26,971 bases of DNA, taken from NCBI GenBank assembly GCA_943372585.1, contig CALRZF020000011.1:1-26971 (forward strand), given 5' to 3'. This document shows, piece after piece, positions 1 through 10,716 of the stretch. The notes under the pieces were generated by a model. The model worked only from the letters and a program-made list of their open reading frames with translations, made no database searches and was not told the origin of the DNA. A program made the position numbers and the translations under genes. Numbering within the stretch: the first letter of the stretch is position 1; each line of letters begins with the position of its first letter. The stretch comes from RAM1 sp943372585. GTDB taxonomy: Bacteria; Pseudomonadota; Gammaproteobacteria; Burkholderiales; Burkholderiaceae_C.

Positions 1-1731
1 CCGTTCCTTCGTCCTTACCGCGCCCGCCTGGCGCTGGCGGCCCTGTTCCTGGTGCTTGCCGCGGTGGCCACGCTTCTGTTCCCCCTGGCATTGCGCGGGC
101 TGATCGACGGCGGCCTGGTCGGTACCGCCCAGGCTGAAAAGGGCGCGCAGGTCATGGCATTGCGCGAGCATTTCCTGGCGCTGTTTGGCGTGGCGGTGGC
201 GCTGGGCCTGTTCAGCGCGGCGCGCTTTTACACCGTCAGCTGGCTGGGTGAACGCGTCACGGCCGACATCCGCAACGCGGTTTATGCGCACGTGCTGCGC
301 CAGAGCCCCGAATTTTTTGAAACCACGCAAACCGGCGAGGTGCTGTCGCGCCTGACCACCGACACGACGCTGGTGCAGACCGTCGTGGGTTCGTCGCTGA
401 GCATGGGTCTGCGCAATGCCGTCATGGGCGCGGGCGCGCTGGCCATGCTGGTGTGGACCAACCCCTATGTGATGACGCAGGTGCTGCTGATCATTGTGCT
501 GGTGGTGCTGCCCACCATGTGGTTTGGCCGGCGCGTGCGCAAGCTCTCGCGCGCCAGCCAGGACCGGGTGGCGGATTCCAGCGCCATCGCGGCCGAGGTG
601 CTCAACGCCATCCCCGTGGTGCAAAGCTACACGGCCGAGGGCCGCGAGGCGGCGCGTTTCGATGCATCCACAGGTGATGCGTTCCAGACGGCCGTGCGCC
701 GCACGCGCGCGCGGTCCGCGCTGGTCGCGTTTGTCATCATTGCCAACGCTGCTTTGCTGCTGTGGGGCCTCTACCAGGGCACACAGGCGGTGCTGGCCGG
801 CAAGATCAGCGCGGGTCACCTGGGCCAGACGGTGGTGTACGTGATCATCCTGGCCGGTGCGGTGGCCGTCCTGGGCGAGGTCTATGGCGACCTGCTGCGC
901 GCCGCTGGCGCCACCGAGCGGCTGATGGAGCTGCTGGACACGCGCTCGCCCATTGCATCACCCGCCAGGCCCGTGGCTGCGGCGGTCACGCCGGCAGGCA
1001 GCGCTGTGGCGTTTGACAAGGTCACCTTCCACTACCCTTCGCGTCCGGCACAGCCCGCCATGGCAGATTTCAGCTTGCGCATTGAGCCGGGCGAGACCGT
1101 GGCCCTGGTGGGGCCCAGCGGCGCCGGCAAGAGCACGGTGTTCCAGCTGCTGCTGCGCTTTTATGACCCCGCGGCCGGCACGATCCACCTGGATGGCGTG
1201 CCCACGCGCGACCTGGCGCTGCACGACCTGCGCCAGCGCATCGGCATCGTGCCGCAGGACGCGGTGATCTTCTCGGCCAGCGCGCTGGAGAACATCCGCT
1301 ACGGCAAGCCTGGCGCGAGCGATGCTGAGGTTCACGCCGCCGCCGGCGCCGCGTTTGCCGACGGTTTCATCCGCGCGCTGCCTGAGGGATACGACACCTT
1401 TCTGGGCGAGCGCGGCGTGCGCCTGTCAGGCGGGCAGCGCCAGCGCATTGCCATTGCGCGCGCGATGCTGAAAAACCCGCCCCTGCTGCTGCTGGACGAA
1501 GCCACCAGCGCGCTGGACGCCGAGAGCGAACGCATGGTGCAGGCCGCACTGGAAACCGCCATGCGCGGGCGCACCACGCTGGTCATCGCCCACCGGCTGG
1601 CGACAGTGCAGCAGGCCAACCGGATTGTGGTGATGGACCACGGACGCATCGTGGAACAGGGAACGCACGACACGCTGATGGCGGCCGGCGGCACGTATGC
1701 GCGCCTTGCGGCACTTCAGTTCATGGACTGA
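1..1731 (+). CDS. MsbA-related ABC exporter, permease fused to ATPase (5' end cut off by window)
   Basis: This is a half-transporter with an N-terminal six-helix membrane domain (about residues 1-300 of the visible part) and a C-terminal ATP-binding domain. The reading frame is open from base 1, so the true start lies outside the window; an internal GTG at base 52 is not a convincing start because the sequence before it continues the first membrane helix. The ATPase signatures are all present: Walker A GPSGAGKST at bases 1111-1137, a Q-loop (VPQDAVIF), the LSGGQRQR signature, Walker B LLLLDEATSALD and an H-loop IAHRLAT. Proteins of this layout form homodimers in the inner membrane and export lipids or hydrophobic compounds. 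Sequence alone cannot tell lipid A export from another substrate; it looks like the MsbA-related family common in proteobacteria rather than MsbA itself. It converges on the DUF1178 gene with only 6 bases between stop codons. Confidence 0.9.
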   Translation, partial: PFLRPYRARLALAALFLVLAAVATLLFPLALRGLIDGGLVGTAQAEKGAQVMALREHFLALFGVAVALGLFSAARFYTVSWLGERVTADIRNAVYAHVLRQSPEFFETTQTGEVLSRLTTDTTLVQTVVGSSLSMGLRNAVMGAGALAMLVWTNPYVMTQVLLIIVLVVLPTMWFGRRVRKLSRASQDRVADSSAIAAEVLNAIPVVQSYTAEGREAARFDASTGDAFQTAVRRTRARSALVAFVIIANAALLLWGLYQGTQAVLAGKISAGHLGQTVVYVIILAGAVAVLGEVYGDLLRAAGATERLMELLDTRSPIASPARPVAAAVTPAGSAVAFDKVTFHYPSRPAQPAMADFSLRIEPGETVALVGPSGAGKSTVFQLLLRFYDPAAGTIHLDGVPTRDLALHDLRQRIGIVPQDAVIFSASALENIRYGKPGASDAEVHAAAGAAFADGFIRALPEGYDTFLGERGVRLSGGQRQRIAIARAMLKNPPLLLLDEATSALDAESERMVQAALETAMRGRTTLVIAHRLATVQQANRIVVMDHGRIVEQGTHDTLMAAGGTYARLAALQFMD

Positions 1732-1737
1732 ACTGCT

Positions 1738-2181
1738 TTACTGCAGCGGATCTTTGAGTGCCTTGGGCATCGGTAGCGGCATGACGCTAATGCCTTCCTC
1801 AATCAAAGCCTCAGTTTCCTCGCGCGACGCCTGGCCGCGGATGTTGCGCTCGTCCACTTCACCGTAATGGATGCGGCGGGCTTCTTCGGCAAAGCGCTCG
1901 CCCACGTCTTCGGTGTTGGCCATCACCTCACGCGCCATCTTGAGCCAGGCGGCCTGCAGTGTGCGGCCGGTGGGCGACATGACATCCTGACGCTCTGGCG
2001 CAGGTTCCCTGGTGGCGCCCAGGTTCAGGCGCGGCGCCGACAGCATCTTGGTGATGGCCGTGTCGCCACACATCGGGCACTCGACCAGCCCACGGCCCAG
2101 CTGGCCCTGGAAATCGTCTTCAGAGGCGAACCAGCCTTCAAACTCATGCTGGTGGGCACATTGCAGGTTCAGTACCTTCAT
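1738..2181 (-). CDS. DUF1178 family protein
   Basis: A 148-residue cytoplasmic protein of the DUF1178 family, whose function is not established. The N-terminus carries a putative zinc-ribbon: Cys8 followed by His10/His12, then Cys35 and Cys38 in a CPMC motif, followed by the stretch TAITKMLSAPRL that resembles FmdB-type regulatory zinc ribbons. The C-terminal half is acidic and probably helical. I chose the ATG at 2181 (protein begins MKVLNLQC) because the family starts there; a longer frame to 2229 would add 16 unconserved residues and run into the NUDIX gene. It follows the NUDIX gene by 10 bases and is the last gene of the minus-strand run headed by the nuo cluster. The link to complex I is positional only. 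Confidence 0.85.
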   Translation of the reverse strand: MKVLNLQCAHQHEFEGWFASEDDFQGQLGRGLVECPMCGDTAITKMLSAPRLNLGATREPAPERQDVMSPTGRTLQAAWLKMAREVMANTEDVGERFAEEARRIHYGEVDERNIRGQASREETEALIEEGISVMPLPMPKALKDPLQ

Positions 2182-2191
2182 AGGCGAATTA

Positions 2192-2797
2192 TCAGCGCGC
2201 GGCGATGGGAGGTGCCGGCTGCCAGTCAAGAGCCCATGCGCGCGACATGACGTTCTGCAGCCAGACCAGGCAAGTTAACGTCTTGGCATCGGTCAGCTCG
2301 CCGGTGCGGCTCCATTCCAGCAACTGTGCAGGTGTAGCCGCAAAAACGTCCAGAAATTCACCCTCGTCCAGCTGGTGCTGGCCGGCCTGCAGGCCGCGCG
2401 CAAAGTAGATGTGCAGCACCTCGGTGGAATACGCAATGGCCAGGTGCATGGCCCCTGCGCGCGCCCATTCACGGGCGGTGTAGCCGGTTTCCTCCAGCAG
2501 CTCGCGCTGTCCGCACAGCAGCGGGTCTTCGCCCAGGTCGAGCTTGCCGGCGGGAAATTCAATCATGTGCAGGCCCACGGGGTAGCGGAACTGGCGCTCC
2601 ACCACCACGCGGCCGTCGTCCAGCAGCGGCACCACGACCACAGCGCCGGGGTGGGCCACGTATTCTCGGGTGGCGTGGCTGTCATCGGGCAGGCGCACGT
2701 TGTCACGATAGGCCTTGAGGAAGCTGCCCTCAAACAGGGTCTGACCGCCCGTGCGGTGTTCGGTCAGGTCGCGCGTGGGAACAGCAGGCTCAGTCAC
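2192..2797 (-). CDS. NUDIX hydrolase, ADP-ribose pyrophosphatase type
   Basis: A 201-residue NUDIX hydrolase. The full Nudix box GX5EX7REUXEEXGU lies at residues 84-106 (Gly84, Glu90, Arg98-Glu99-Leu100, Glu102-Glu103, Gly105), giving the metal-binding glutamates. The preceding sequence VERQFRYP and EFPAGKLD are typical of the ADP-ribose/ADP-sugar pyrophosphatase branch (NudF/TrgB-like), which cleaves ADP-ribose to AMP and ribose-5-phosphate. The likely start is GTG at 2797, which overlaps the end of the DUF2818 gene by 8 bases. A longer frame to 2857 starts inside DUF2818 and encodes a Ser/Arg-rich, non-family extension. No strong ribosome-binding site is visible, so translation is probably coupled to DUF2818. 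Exact substrate is not certain. Confidence 0.85.
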   Translation of the reverse strand: MTEPAVPTRDLTEHRTGGQTLFEGSFLKAYRDNVRLPDDSHATREYVAHPGAVVVVPLLDDGRVVVERQFRYPVGLHMIEFPAGKLDLGEDPLLCGQRELLEETGYTAREWARAGAMHLAIAYSTEVLHIYFARGLQAGQHQLDEGEFLDVFAATPAQLLEWSRTGELTDAKTLTCLVWLQNVMSRAWALDWQPAPPIAAR

Positions 2798-3092
2798 GGT
2801 GCTTGACGAGGTAGCGCCAGATAAAGCCCGGAAACGCCAGGGTGATGAACAGCGCACCGGTCACGGCGTAAAACTCCCAGCCCTGCGGGGCGATCTGGCC
2901 CATGCGCTTTTCCAGCAGCAGGCCGACACCGCCGACGATGAAGTACATCACCACCAGCTCGCCCAGGCGCACTGCCAGGCCTTTGGGCCAAGCCACGGGC
3001 ACGACGGCCAGCAGGCGGTGGTTGACGAACGGCAGGTTGGCGGCGGCCAGCGCAAGCAGGATGACCAGCCAGATGGACAGCGTCTGGGACAT
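2790..3092 (-). CDS. DUF2818 family small membrane protein downstream of nuoN
   Basis: A 100-residue, very hydrophobic protein with about three membrane helices (roughly residues 5-22, 43-60 and 72-92) and a basic C-terminus (WRYLVKHRD). It matches the DUF2818 family as I know it; no function is established. I chose the ATG at 3092 (protein begins MSQTLSIW) because hydrophobicity starts there; an upstream start at 3137 would add 15 Arg/Ser-rich residues overlapping nuoN. It lies 10 bases after nuoN and overlaps the NUDIX gene by 8 bases, so it is almost certainly co-transcribed with complex I. A role in complex I assembly or stability is an inference from position only. Confidence 0.82.
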   Translation of the reverse strand: MSQTLSIWLVILLALAAANLPFVNHRLLAVVPVAWPKGLAVRLGELVVMYFIVGGVGLLLEKRMGQIAPQGWEFYAVTGALFITLAFPGFIWRYLVKHRD

Positions 3093-3102
3093 GCGGGAAA
3101 GG

Positions 3103-4590
3103 TCAGGAGCCCAGCGTCTTGACGATCGCCTGTGCACACAACGTCATCAGGCCGCCCGGCACGATACCGAGCACCAGCACCAGCAGGCCGTTGATGGACA
3201 GCACGGCGCGTACATCCGCCGGAGCCGACACCGTGGTGGCCGTGATAGGAGCGTCAAAGTACATGACCTTCACGACGCGCAGGTAGTAGAACGCGCCGAT
3301 CAGCGACATCATGACGGCGAACACCGCCAGCCCGATGTACAGCGCCTGGCCCGACGCCACCAGCGCCTGCAGCACGGCCAGCTTGGCGTAAAAGCCCACC
3401 AGCGGCGGCACACCGGCCAGCGAGAACATGCAGATCGCCATGACGCCCGCAAACAGCGGGCTGCGCTGGTTCAGGCCGGCCAGGTCGGTGATTTCCTCGC
3501 TCTCGAATCCCTCGCGCGCCAGCAGCAGGATGATGCCGAAGGTCGCCAGCGTCGTCAGCACATAGGTGATGACATAGAACATGGACGAGCTGTAGGCGTT
3601 GGCGGCCGACAGGGTATTGCCGTTGATCACGCCCGACATCAAACCCAGCAGCACAAAACCCATTTGCGAAATGGTCGAATACGCCAGCATCCGCTTGAGG
3701 TTGGTCTGCGCAATGGCCGCCAGGTTGCCCACCAGCAGCGAGCCTATGGCCAGCAAGGCCAGCATCTGCTGCCAGTCAATCGCCAGCGGCAGCAAGCCTT
3801 CGACCAGCAGGCGAAAGCAGATGGCAAATGCGGCCAGCTTGGGCGCGCCGCCGATCATGAGCGTGACGGCTGTGGGCGCGCCCTGGTACACGTCAGGAAT
3901 CCACATGTGGAATGGCACCACGCCCAGCTTGAAGGCCAGGCCGGACACGATGAACACCAGGCCGAACACCAGCACCTGGTGCTTGATCTGACCGGAGTTG
4001 ACCGCCTTGAACACAGCGTTGACGTCCAGCGAGCCGGTGGCGCCATACAACATGGACAGACCATACAGCAGGAAGCCGCTGGCCATGGCCCCCAGCACAA
4101 AGTACTTCATGGCAGCTTCGGTCGCAGTGGCGTTGTCGCGGCGCAGCGCCACCAGGGCGTAGCTGGACAGCGTGAGCAATTCCAGGCCCAGGTAGATCAC
4201 CAGGAAGTTGTTGCCCGAGATCATCACGAAGATGCCCAGCAGCGCAAACATCGCCAGCGTGAACATCTCGCCGCCGCGCAGCATGTCGCGGTCGCCCGCA
4301 TACGGCCGGCCGTAGACCAGCGTGACCATCATGGCAATGGTGGCAAAACACTTGAGCCAGTTGCCCATGGGGTCACTGACCACCATGTTGCCAAAGCCGT
4401 ACATCGTCTGGCCGCCACTCGCATACAGGCCCTGCATCAGGGCCACAACGCCCAGCGTGGCCAGCGTCAGCACATAGGTGAAGGTACGGCGCGGGCTGGT
4501 CACGCGCAGGTCAGCCAGCGCGATCACGCAGGCCATGACCAGCAGCAGCGCTTCGGGGTAAACGACGATCCAACTGAGTTTGTCAATCAT
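3103..4590 (-). CDS. nuoN: NADH-quinone oxidoreductase subunit N
   Basis: NuoN is one of three Mrp-antiporter-like proton-pumping subunits in the membrane arm of complex I. The 495-residue protein is hydrophobic throughout, consistent with about 14 membrane helices. The residues expected of the proton channel are visible: Glu137 in YLGLELLTLSSY, Lys221 in AFKLGVVPFHMW, Lys251 in GGAPKLAAF and Lys403 in VGFYAKLAV, matching the known E. coli pattern of Glu133, Lys217, Lys247 and Lys395. Length agrees with the family (E. coli about 485). The ATG at 4590 lies 10 bases after the nuoM stop, and the DUF2818 gene follows 10 bases downstream. It is the last structural subunit gene of the cluster. Confidence 0.97.
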   Translation of the reverse strand: MIDKLSWIVVYPEALLLVMACVIALADLRVTSPRRTFTYVLTLATLGVVALMQGLYASGGQTMYGFGNMVVSDPMGNWLKCFATIAMMVTLVYGRPYAGDRDMLRGGEMFTLAMFALLGIFVMISGNNFLVIYLGLELLTLSSYALVALRRDNATATEAAMKYFVLGAMASGFLLYGLSMLYGATGSLDVNAVFKAVNSGQIKHQVLVFGLVFIVSGLAFKLGVVPFHMWIPDVYQGAPTAVTLMIGGAPKLAAFAICFRLLVEGLLPLAIDWQQMLALLAIGSLLVGNLAAIAQTNLKRMLAYSTISQMGFVLLGLMSGVINGNTLSAANAYSSSMFYVITYVLTTLATFGIILLLAREGFESEEITDLAGLNQRSPLFAGVMAICMFSLAGVPPLVGFYAKLAVLQALVASGQALYIGLAVFAVMMSLIGAFYYLRVVKVMYFDAPITATTVSAPADVRAVLSINGLLVLVLGIVPGGLMTLCAQAIVKTLGS

Positions 4591-4600
4591 CTCAAGGCTT

Positions 4601-6076
4601 TCAATTCAGTTTGGACTGGGCAACGTGCTTGAGGAAATCGGCCACCGAGGTGTCCATGATCTGCGTGAACGGGTGCGGAAAGATGCCCATGTACATCACG
4701 GCAATGGCCAGCAGCGAGAGCATGAAGAATTCGCGCGCGTTGATGTCCGTCAGGTTGCGCACATCGTCATTGGCCACCGGCCCCAGGTACACGCGCTTGA
4801 ACATCCACAGCGTGTAGGCCGCACCGAAGATCAGCGCCGACGCTGCCGCCGCGCCCAGCCAGAAGTTGGCCTTGACCGCGCCCAGGATCACCATCCATTC
4901 GCCCACAAAACCGGCGGTCGCGGGCAGGCCGCAGTTGGCCATGGCAAACAGCAGCGCAAACGCAGTGAACTTGGGCATGGTGTTGACCACACCGCCGTAG
5001 CTTGCAATTTCACGCGAATGCACGCGGTCATACAGCACGCCGATGCACAGGAACATGGCGCCCGAGACAAAGCCGTGCGCAATCATCTGCACAATGCCGC
5101 CGGCCACGCCCAGGTCGTTGAAGATAAAGAAGCCCAGCGTGACAAAGCCCATGTGCGCCACGGACGAATAGGCCACGAGCTTTTTCATGTCCTGCTGCAC
5201 CATGGCCACCAGGCCCACGTAGATCACGGCAATCAGCGACAGCGCAATCATGAGCCAGGCCCATTCGCGCGCGGCGTCCGGCGCAATGGGCATGGAAAAA
5301 CGCAGGAAGCCATAGGCGCCCAGCTTCAGCATGATGGCTGCCAGCACGGCGGAGCCGCCCGTGGGCGCCTCCACGTGCACGTCGGGCAGCCAGGTGTGCA
5401 CCGGCCACATGGGCACCTTGACCGCGAACGCGGCAAAGAAGGCAAAGAACAGCAGTGTCTGCGTGGTGCCCGACAGCGGCAGCTTGTGCCAGGCCAGGAT
5501 GTCAAAGCTGCCGCCCGACTTGGTGTACAGGAAGATCAGCGCAATCAGCATCAGCAGCGAGCCGAGCAGCGTGTACAAAAAGAACTTGAACGCCGCATAG
5601 ATTTTGTTGGGCCCGCCCCAGATGCCGATGATCAGGTACATCGGGATCAGCGTGGCCTCGAAGAACACGTAGAACAGCATGCCGTCCAATGCGCAGAACA
5701 CGCCGATCATCAGGCCGCTCAGGATCAGGAACGCGCCCATGTACTGGTTCACACGCTCGGTGATGACTTCCCAGCCGGCGATGATGACCACGACGTTGAT
5801 GAACGCGGTGAGCAGCACGAACCAGAACGAGATGCCGTCCACACCCAGGTGGTAATTGACGTTGAATCGTTCGATCCAGACGCCCTTTTCAACAAACTGC
5901 ATGGCCGACGTGCCCAGCTTGAAGGCGTCGTACAGCGGCAGCGTGACCAGCAGGCTCACAACAGCGCCGACCAGTGCGATCCAGCGGACCGCCTTGGCGT
6001 GCTCGTCGCGGCCCAGCGCCAGCAACACGACGCCGAAGAAGATCGGCGTCCAGATGGCAAGGCTCAACAATCCCAT
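4601..6076 (-). CDS. nuoM: NADH-quinone oxidoreductase subunit M
   Basis: NuoM is an antiporter-like proton-pumping subunit of the complex I membrane arm. The 491-residue protein has the family motifs HLGVDGISFWFVLLTAF near residue 76, Glu140 in VFFEATLIPMYLIIG, Lys220 in FAVKVPMWPVHTWLPD and Lys251 in IMLKLGAYGF. These are the half-channel glutamate and lysines essential for proton transfer in the family. Start ATG at 6076 is preceded by an AGGAG Shine-Dalgarno about 10 bases away, one of the clearest in the cluster. It sits 13 bases after nuoL and 10 bases before nuoN. Confidence 0.97.
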   Translation of the reverse strand: MGLLSLAIWTPIFFGVVLLALGRDEHAKAVRWIALVGAVVSLLVTLPLYDAFKLGTSAMQFVEKGVWIERFNVNYHLGVDGISFWFVLLTAFINVVVIIAGWEVITERVNQYMGAFLILSGLMIGVFCALDGMLFYVFFEATLIPMYLIIGIWGGPNKIYAAFKFFLYTLLGSLLMLIALIFLYTKSGGSFDILAWHKLPLSGTTQTLLFFAFFAAFAVKVPMWPVHTWLPDVHVEAPTGGSAVLAAIMLKLGAYGFLRFSMPIAPDAAREWAWLMIALSLIAVIYVGLVAMVQQDMKKLVAYSSVAHMGFVTLGFFIFNDLGVAGGIVQMIAHGFVSGAMFLCIGVLYDRVHSREIASYGGVVNTMPKFTAFALLFAMANCGLPATAGFVGEWMVILGAVKANFWLGAAAASALIFGAAYTLWMFKRVYLGPVANDDVRNLTDINAREFFMLSLLAIAVMYMGIFPHPFTQIMDTSVADFLKHVAQSKLN

Positions 6077-6089
6077 TTTTCTTGTTCTC

Positions 6090-8108
<2,019 letters not shown>

Positions 8109-8115
8109 TCTTGTG

Positions 8116-8424
8116 TCAGCCCTTCAACGTATTGAGTTCGTCGACGTTGATGCTCGACTTGTTGCGGAACAGCAGCACCAGGATGGCCAGGCCGATGGCC
8201 GACTCAGCCGCCGCCACCGTCAGGATGAAGAACACGAACACCTGGCCGTGCATGTCGCCCAGGTAGTGCGAAAACGCCACGAAGTTCATGTTCACGGCCA
8301 GCAGCATCAGCTCGATGGCCATCAGCAGCACGATCAGGTTGCGGCGGTTCAGGAAGATGCCGATGACCGACAGCGCAAACAGGATTGCGCCCAGGGAAAG
8401 GAAATGTCCAAGCGTGAGCGTCAT
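8116..8424 (-). CDS. nuoK: NADH-quinone oxidoreductase subunit K
   Basis: NuoK is a three-helix membrane subunit (102 residues) related to MrpC that forms part of the proton pathway between the quinone site and the antiporter subunits. The two buried glutamates needed for coupling are present: Glu38 in LLMAIELMLLAVN and Glu74 in TVAAAESAIGLA, equivalent to E. coli Glu36 and Glu72. Its ATG overlaps the nuoJ stop by four bases (ATGA), which implies translational coupling to nuoJ. Confidence 0.97.
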   Translation of the reverse strand: MTLTLGHFLSLGAILFALSVIGIFLNRRNLIVLLMAIELMLLAVNMNFVAFSHYLGDMHGQVFVFFILTVAAAESAIGLAILVLLFRNKSSINVDELNTLKG

Positions 8425-9086
8425 GCCTTTTTCTCCTCGGCGGGCGCGGCCACAGGGTCCTGGGCCGGGCGGGTAGCGGCGAGCTTCACCACTTCAAAAC
8501 GGTCGCGCGCCTTCACGCGTACCTGCTGCGACGGGTCCATGTGCTTGCTGTCCTTGCGTTCGCGCAGGGTCAGCGCAATGGCGGCAATCATGGCCACCAG
8601 CAGGATCACGGCCGCGATTTCCAGCGGGTACAGATACTGCGAGTACAGCAGCTTGCCCAGCTCCTTGGTGTTGGAGTACTGCTCAACCGCCTGCCCGGCC
8701 ACCTGCGCCACGGCAGCGGGCGCTTTGGGCTCCTCAGTCACGCGGAAGCCGCCCATCAGCACGGCCGCCATTTCCAGCGCAATGAGCGCGCCCACGGAAG
8801 CCGCCAGCGGAAAGTGCTTCCAGAAATTCTGGCGGATGCTGTCCATGTTGATGTCCAGCATCATCACCACGAAGAGGAACAGCACCATCACTGCGCCGAC
8901 ATACACCAGCACCAGTGAAATGGCCAGGAATTCGGCGCGCAGCAAAATCCAGACTGCCGCGGCCTGGAAGAACGCGAGCACCAGGTACAGCGCGGCATAC
9001 ACCGGGTTGCGCGCCGTGATGACGCGAAACGCGGCAAACAGCAGCACTGCCGCGAAGAGGTAGAAGAGGCCTGTCTTGACGTCCAT
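8421..9086 (-). CDS. nuoJ: NADH-quinone oxidoreductase subunit J
   Basis: NuoJ is a five-helix membrane-arm subunit whose third helix carries the pi-bulge that rotates during turnover. The 221-residue protein has the family core ARNPVYAALYLVLAFF near residue 25 and YVGAVMVLFLFVVMMLDI near residue 61. A cytoplasmic, charged C-terminal tail of about 45 residues ending AEEKKA makes it longer than E. coli NuoJ (184). It starts 39 bases after nuoI, one of the wider gaps within the cluster, with only a weak purine-rich ribosome-binding site, and overlaps nuoK by four bases. Confidence 0.96.
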   Translation of the reverse strand: MDVKTGLFYLFAAVLLFAAFRVITARNPVYAALYLVLAFFQAAAVWILLRAEFLAISLVLVYVGAVMVLFLFVVMMLDINMDSIRQNFWKHFPLAASVGALIALEMAAVLMGGFRVTEEPKAPAAVAQVAGQAVEQYSNTKELGKLLYSQYLYPLEIAAVILLVAMIAAIALTLRERKDSKHMDPSQQVRVKARDRFEVVKLAATRPAQDPVAAPAEEKKA

Positions 9087-9125
9087 GGGGCTATTTCTTT
9101 TCAGGGGGTCCGGGGTCGTCTGCGA

Positions 9126-9635
9126 TCAGCGGTACTTGGCGTCGGCCGCCTTGGCTGCCGCGATTTCGTTCTCGTAGCGGTCACCCACAGCCAGCAGCAT
9201 GTCCTTGGTGAAGTACAGGTCGCCGCGCTTTTCGCCGTGGTATTCAAGAATGTGCGTCTCGACGATGGAGTCCACCGGGCAGCTTTCCTCGCAGAAGCCG
9301 CAGAAGATGCACTTGGTCAGGTCAATGTCATAACGCGTGGTGCGGCGCGAGCCGTCGTCACGCACGTCGGACTCAATGGTGATCGCCATGGCCGGACACA
9401 CGGCCTCGCACAGCTTGCAGGCAATGCAGCGCTCTTCGCCGTTTTCATAGCGGCGCAGCGCATGCAGGCCGCGAAAGCGCGGGGACAGCGGTGTTTTTTC
9501 TTCCGGGAACTGGACGGTGATCTTGCGCGCAAAGGCGTATTTGCCGGTGATGGCCAGGCCCTTGAACAGCTCCACCAGCATGAAGCTGGACAGGAAGTCC
9601 TTGAGCGAGAACGGGGCGGAAACGGCGGTAGTCAT
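9126..9635 (-). CDS. nuoI: NADH-quinone oxidoreductase subunit I, 2x[4Fe-4S]
   Basis: NuoI is the peripheral-arm ferredoxin-like subunit that passes electrons from N5/N4 toward N2. The 169-residue protein carries two complete [4Fe-4S] motifs, Cys70/73/76 with Cys80 (CIACKLCEAVCP) and Cys109/112/115 with Cys119 (CIFCGFCEESCP), the ligands of clusters N6a and N6b. I chose the ATG at 9635 (protein begins MTTAVSAPF). A frame extending to 9746 would add 37 unconserved residues that overlap nuoH out of frame. The gene is 4 bases after nuoH. Confidence 0.97.
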   Translation of the reverse strand: MTTAVSAPFSLKDFLSSFMLVELFKGLAITGKYAFARKITVQFPEEKTPLSPRFRGLHALRRYENGEERCIACKLCEAVCPAMAITIESDVRDDGSRRTTRYDIDLTKCIFCGFCEESCPVDSIVETHILEYHGEKRGDLYFTKDMLLAVGDRYENEIAAAKAADAKYR

Positions 9636-9639
9636 TGGC

Positions 9640-10716
9640 TTATTTCCAGATATTGAAAGGCGTCTGTATCCACAGACCGACCACCACCAGCCACACCAGG
9701 GTGACGGGGATGAAGATCTTCCAGCCCAGGCGCATGATCTGGTCATAGCGGTAGCGCGGGAAGGTCGAGCGGACCCACAGGAACATGGTCACGACGCAGA
9801 AGGTCTTGATACCCAGCCAGATCCAGCCGGGGATGAAGTCCAGGAATGCCACCGGCGACAGCCAGCCGCCCAGGAACATGATGACGGTCAGGATGGAGAC
9901 CAGCCACATGTTGGCGTACTCCGCCAGGAAGAACATGGCAAAGCTCATGCCCGAATACTCGATCATGTGGCCAGCGACAATTTCGGATTCGCCCTCGACC
10001 ACGTCAAACGGGTGGCGATTGGTCTCCGCCAGGCCAGACACGAAATACACCACAAAGATGGGCAGCAGCGGCAGCCAGTTCCACGACAGGAAGCCCAGGC
10101 CCATGTCGGCAAACATGCCCTTGCCCTGCCCCATGACGATGTCGGTCATGTTCAGGCTGGCCGACACCATGAGCACCACGACAAACGAAAAGCCCATGGC
10201 GATTTCATAGCTCACCATCTGGGCCGAGGCCCGCAGCGCGCCCAGGAAGGCGTACTTGGAGTTGGACGCCCAGCCGGCAATGATCACGCCGTACACCTCC
10301 AGCGAGGTGATGGCCATCAGGAACAGCAGGCCGGCATTGATGTTGGCCAGCGCCACATCGGGGCCAAAGGGGATGACGACCCACGCAGCCAGCGCCGGCA
10401 TGATGGTCATGATCGGCCCCAGCAGGAACAGGCCCTTGTTGGCCACCGTGGGGAGGATGATTTCCTTGGTCAGCAGCTTCAGCGCATCGGCGATCGGCTG
10501 CAGCAGGCCCAGCGGCCCGATGCGGTTGGGGCCCACGCGGATCTGGGTGAAGCCGATGGCCTTGCGTTCCCACAGCGTGAGGTAGGCCACGGCGCCCATC
10601 AGCGGTGCGACCACCACGACAATTTTGATGAGGTTCCAGATGACGGGCCAGGCGATGGTTGTCCACCAGCCGGCGGCCGACAGGCCCAAGCCTGTGGTGT
10701 AGATCATGTCGATCAT
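9640..10716 (-). CDS. nuoH: NADH-quinone oxidoreductase subunit H
   Basis: NuoH is the membrane subunit that, with NuoB and NuoD, forms the quinone-binding chamber and the entry of the proton pathway. The 358-residue, eight-helix protein has the conserved TLWERKAIGFTQIRVGPNR segment (Glu50-Arg51 onward) and the cytoplasmic loop ETNRHPFDVVEGESE at residues 231-245, rich in the glutamates characteristic of the family. The ATG at 10716 overlaps the nuoG stop by four bases (ATGA). A second ATG three codons later (MIDM) is a possible alternative start. Confidence 0.97.
   Translation of the reverse strand: MIDMIYTTGLGLSAAGWWTTIAWPVIWNLIKIVVVVAPLMGAVAYLTLWERKAIGFTQIRVGPNRIGPLGLLQPIADALKLLTKEIILPTVANKGLFLLGPIMTIMPALAAWVVIPFGPDVALANINAGLLFLMAITSLEVYGVIIAGWASNSKYAFLGALRASAQMVSYEIAMGFSFVVVLMVSASLNMTDIVMGQGKGMFADMGLGFLSWNWLPLLPIFVVYFVSGLAETNRHPFDVVEGESEIVAGHMIEYSGMSFAMFFLAEYANMWLVSILTVIMFLGGWLSPVAFLDFIPGWIWLGIKTFCVVTMFLWVRSTFPRYRYDQIMRLGWKIFIPVTLVWLVVVGLWIQTPFNIWK

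Noticed and set aside
2902..4632. 576-codon plus-strand open frame opposite nuoN and DUF2818
   Set aside because: The translation is rich in His, Gln and Arg with no fold-like pattern; it is a codon-bias shadow of the high-GC nuoN gene.
9636..9746. 37-residue N-terminal extension of nuoI
   Set aside because: The extension overlaps nuoH in another frame, is Trp/Ser/Arg-rich and not family-like; the ATG at 9635 gives the usual start.
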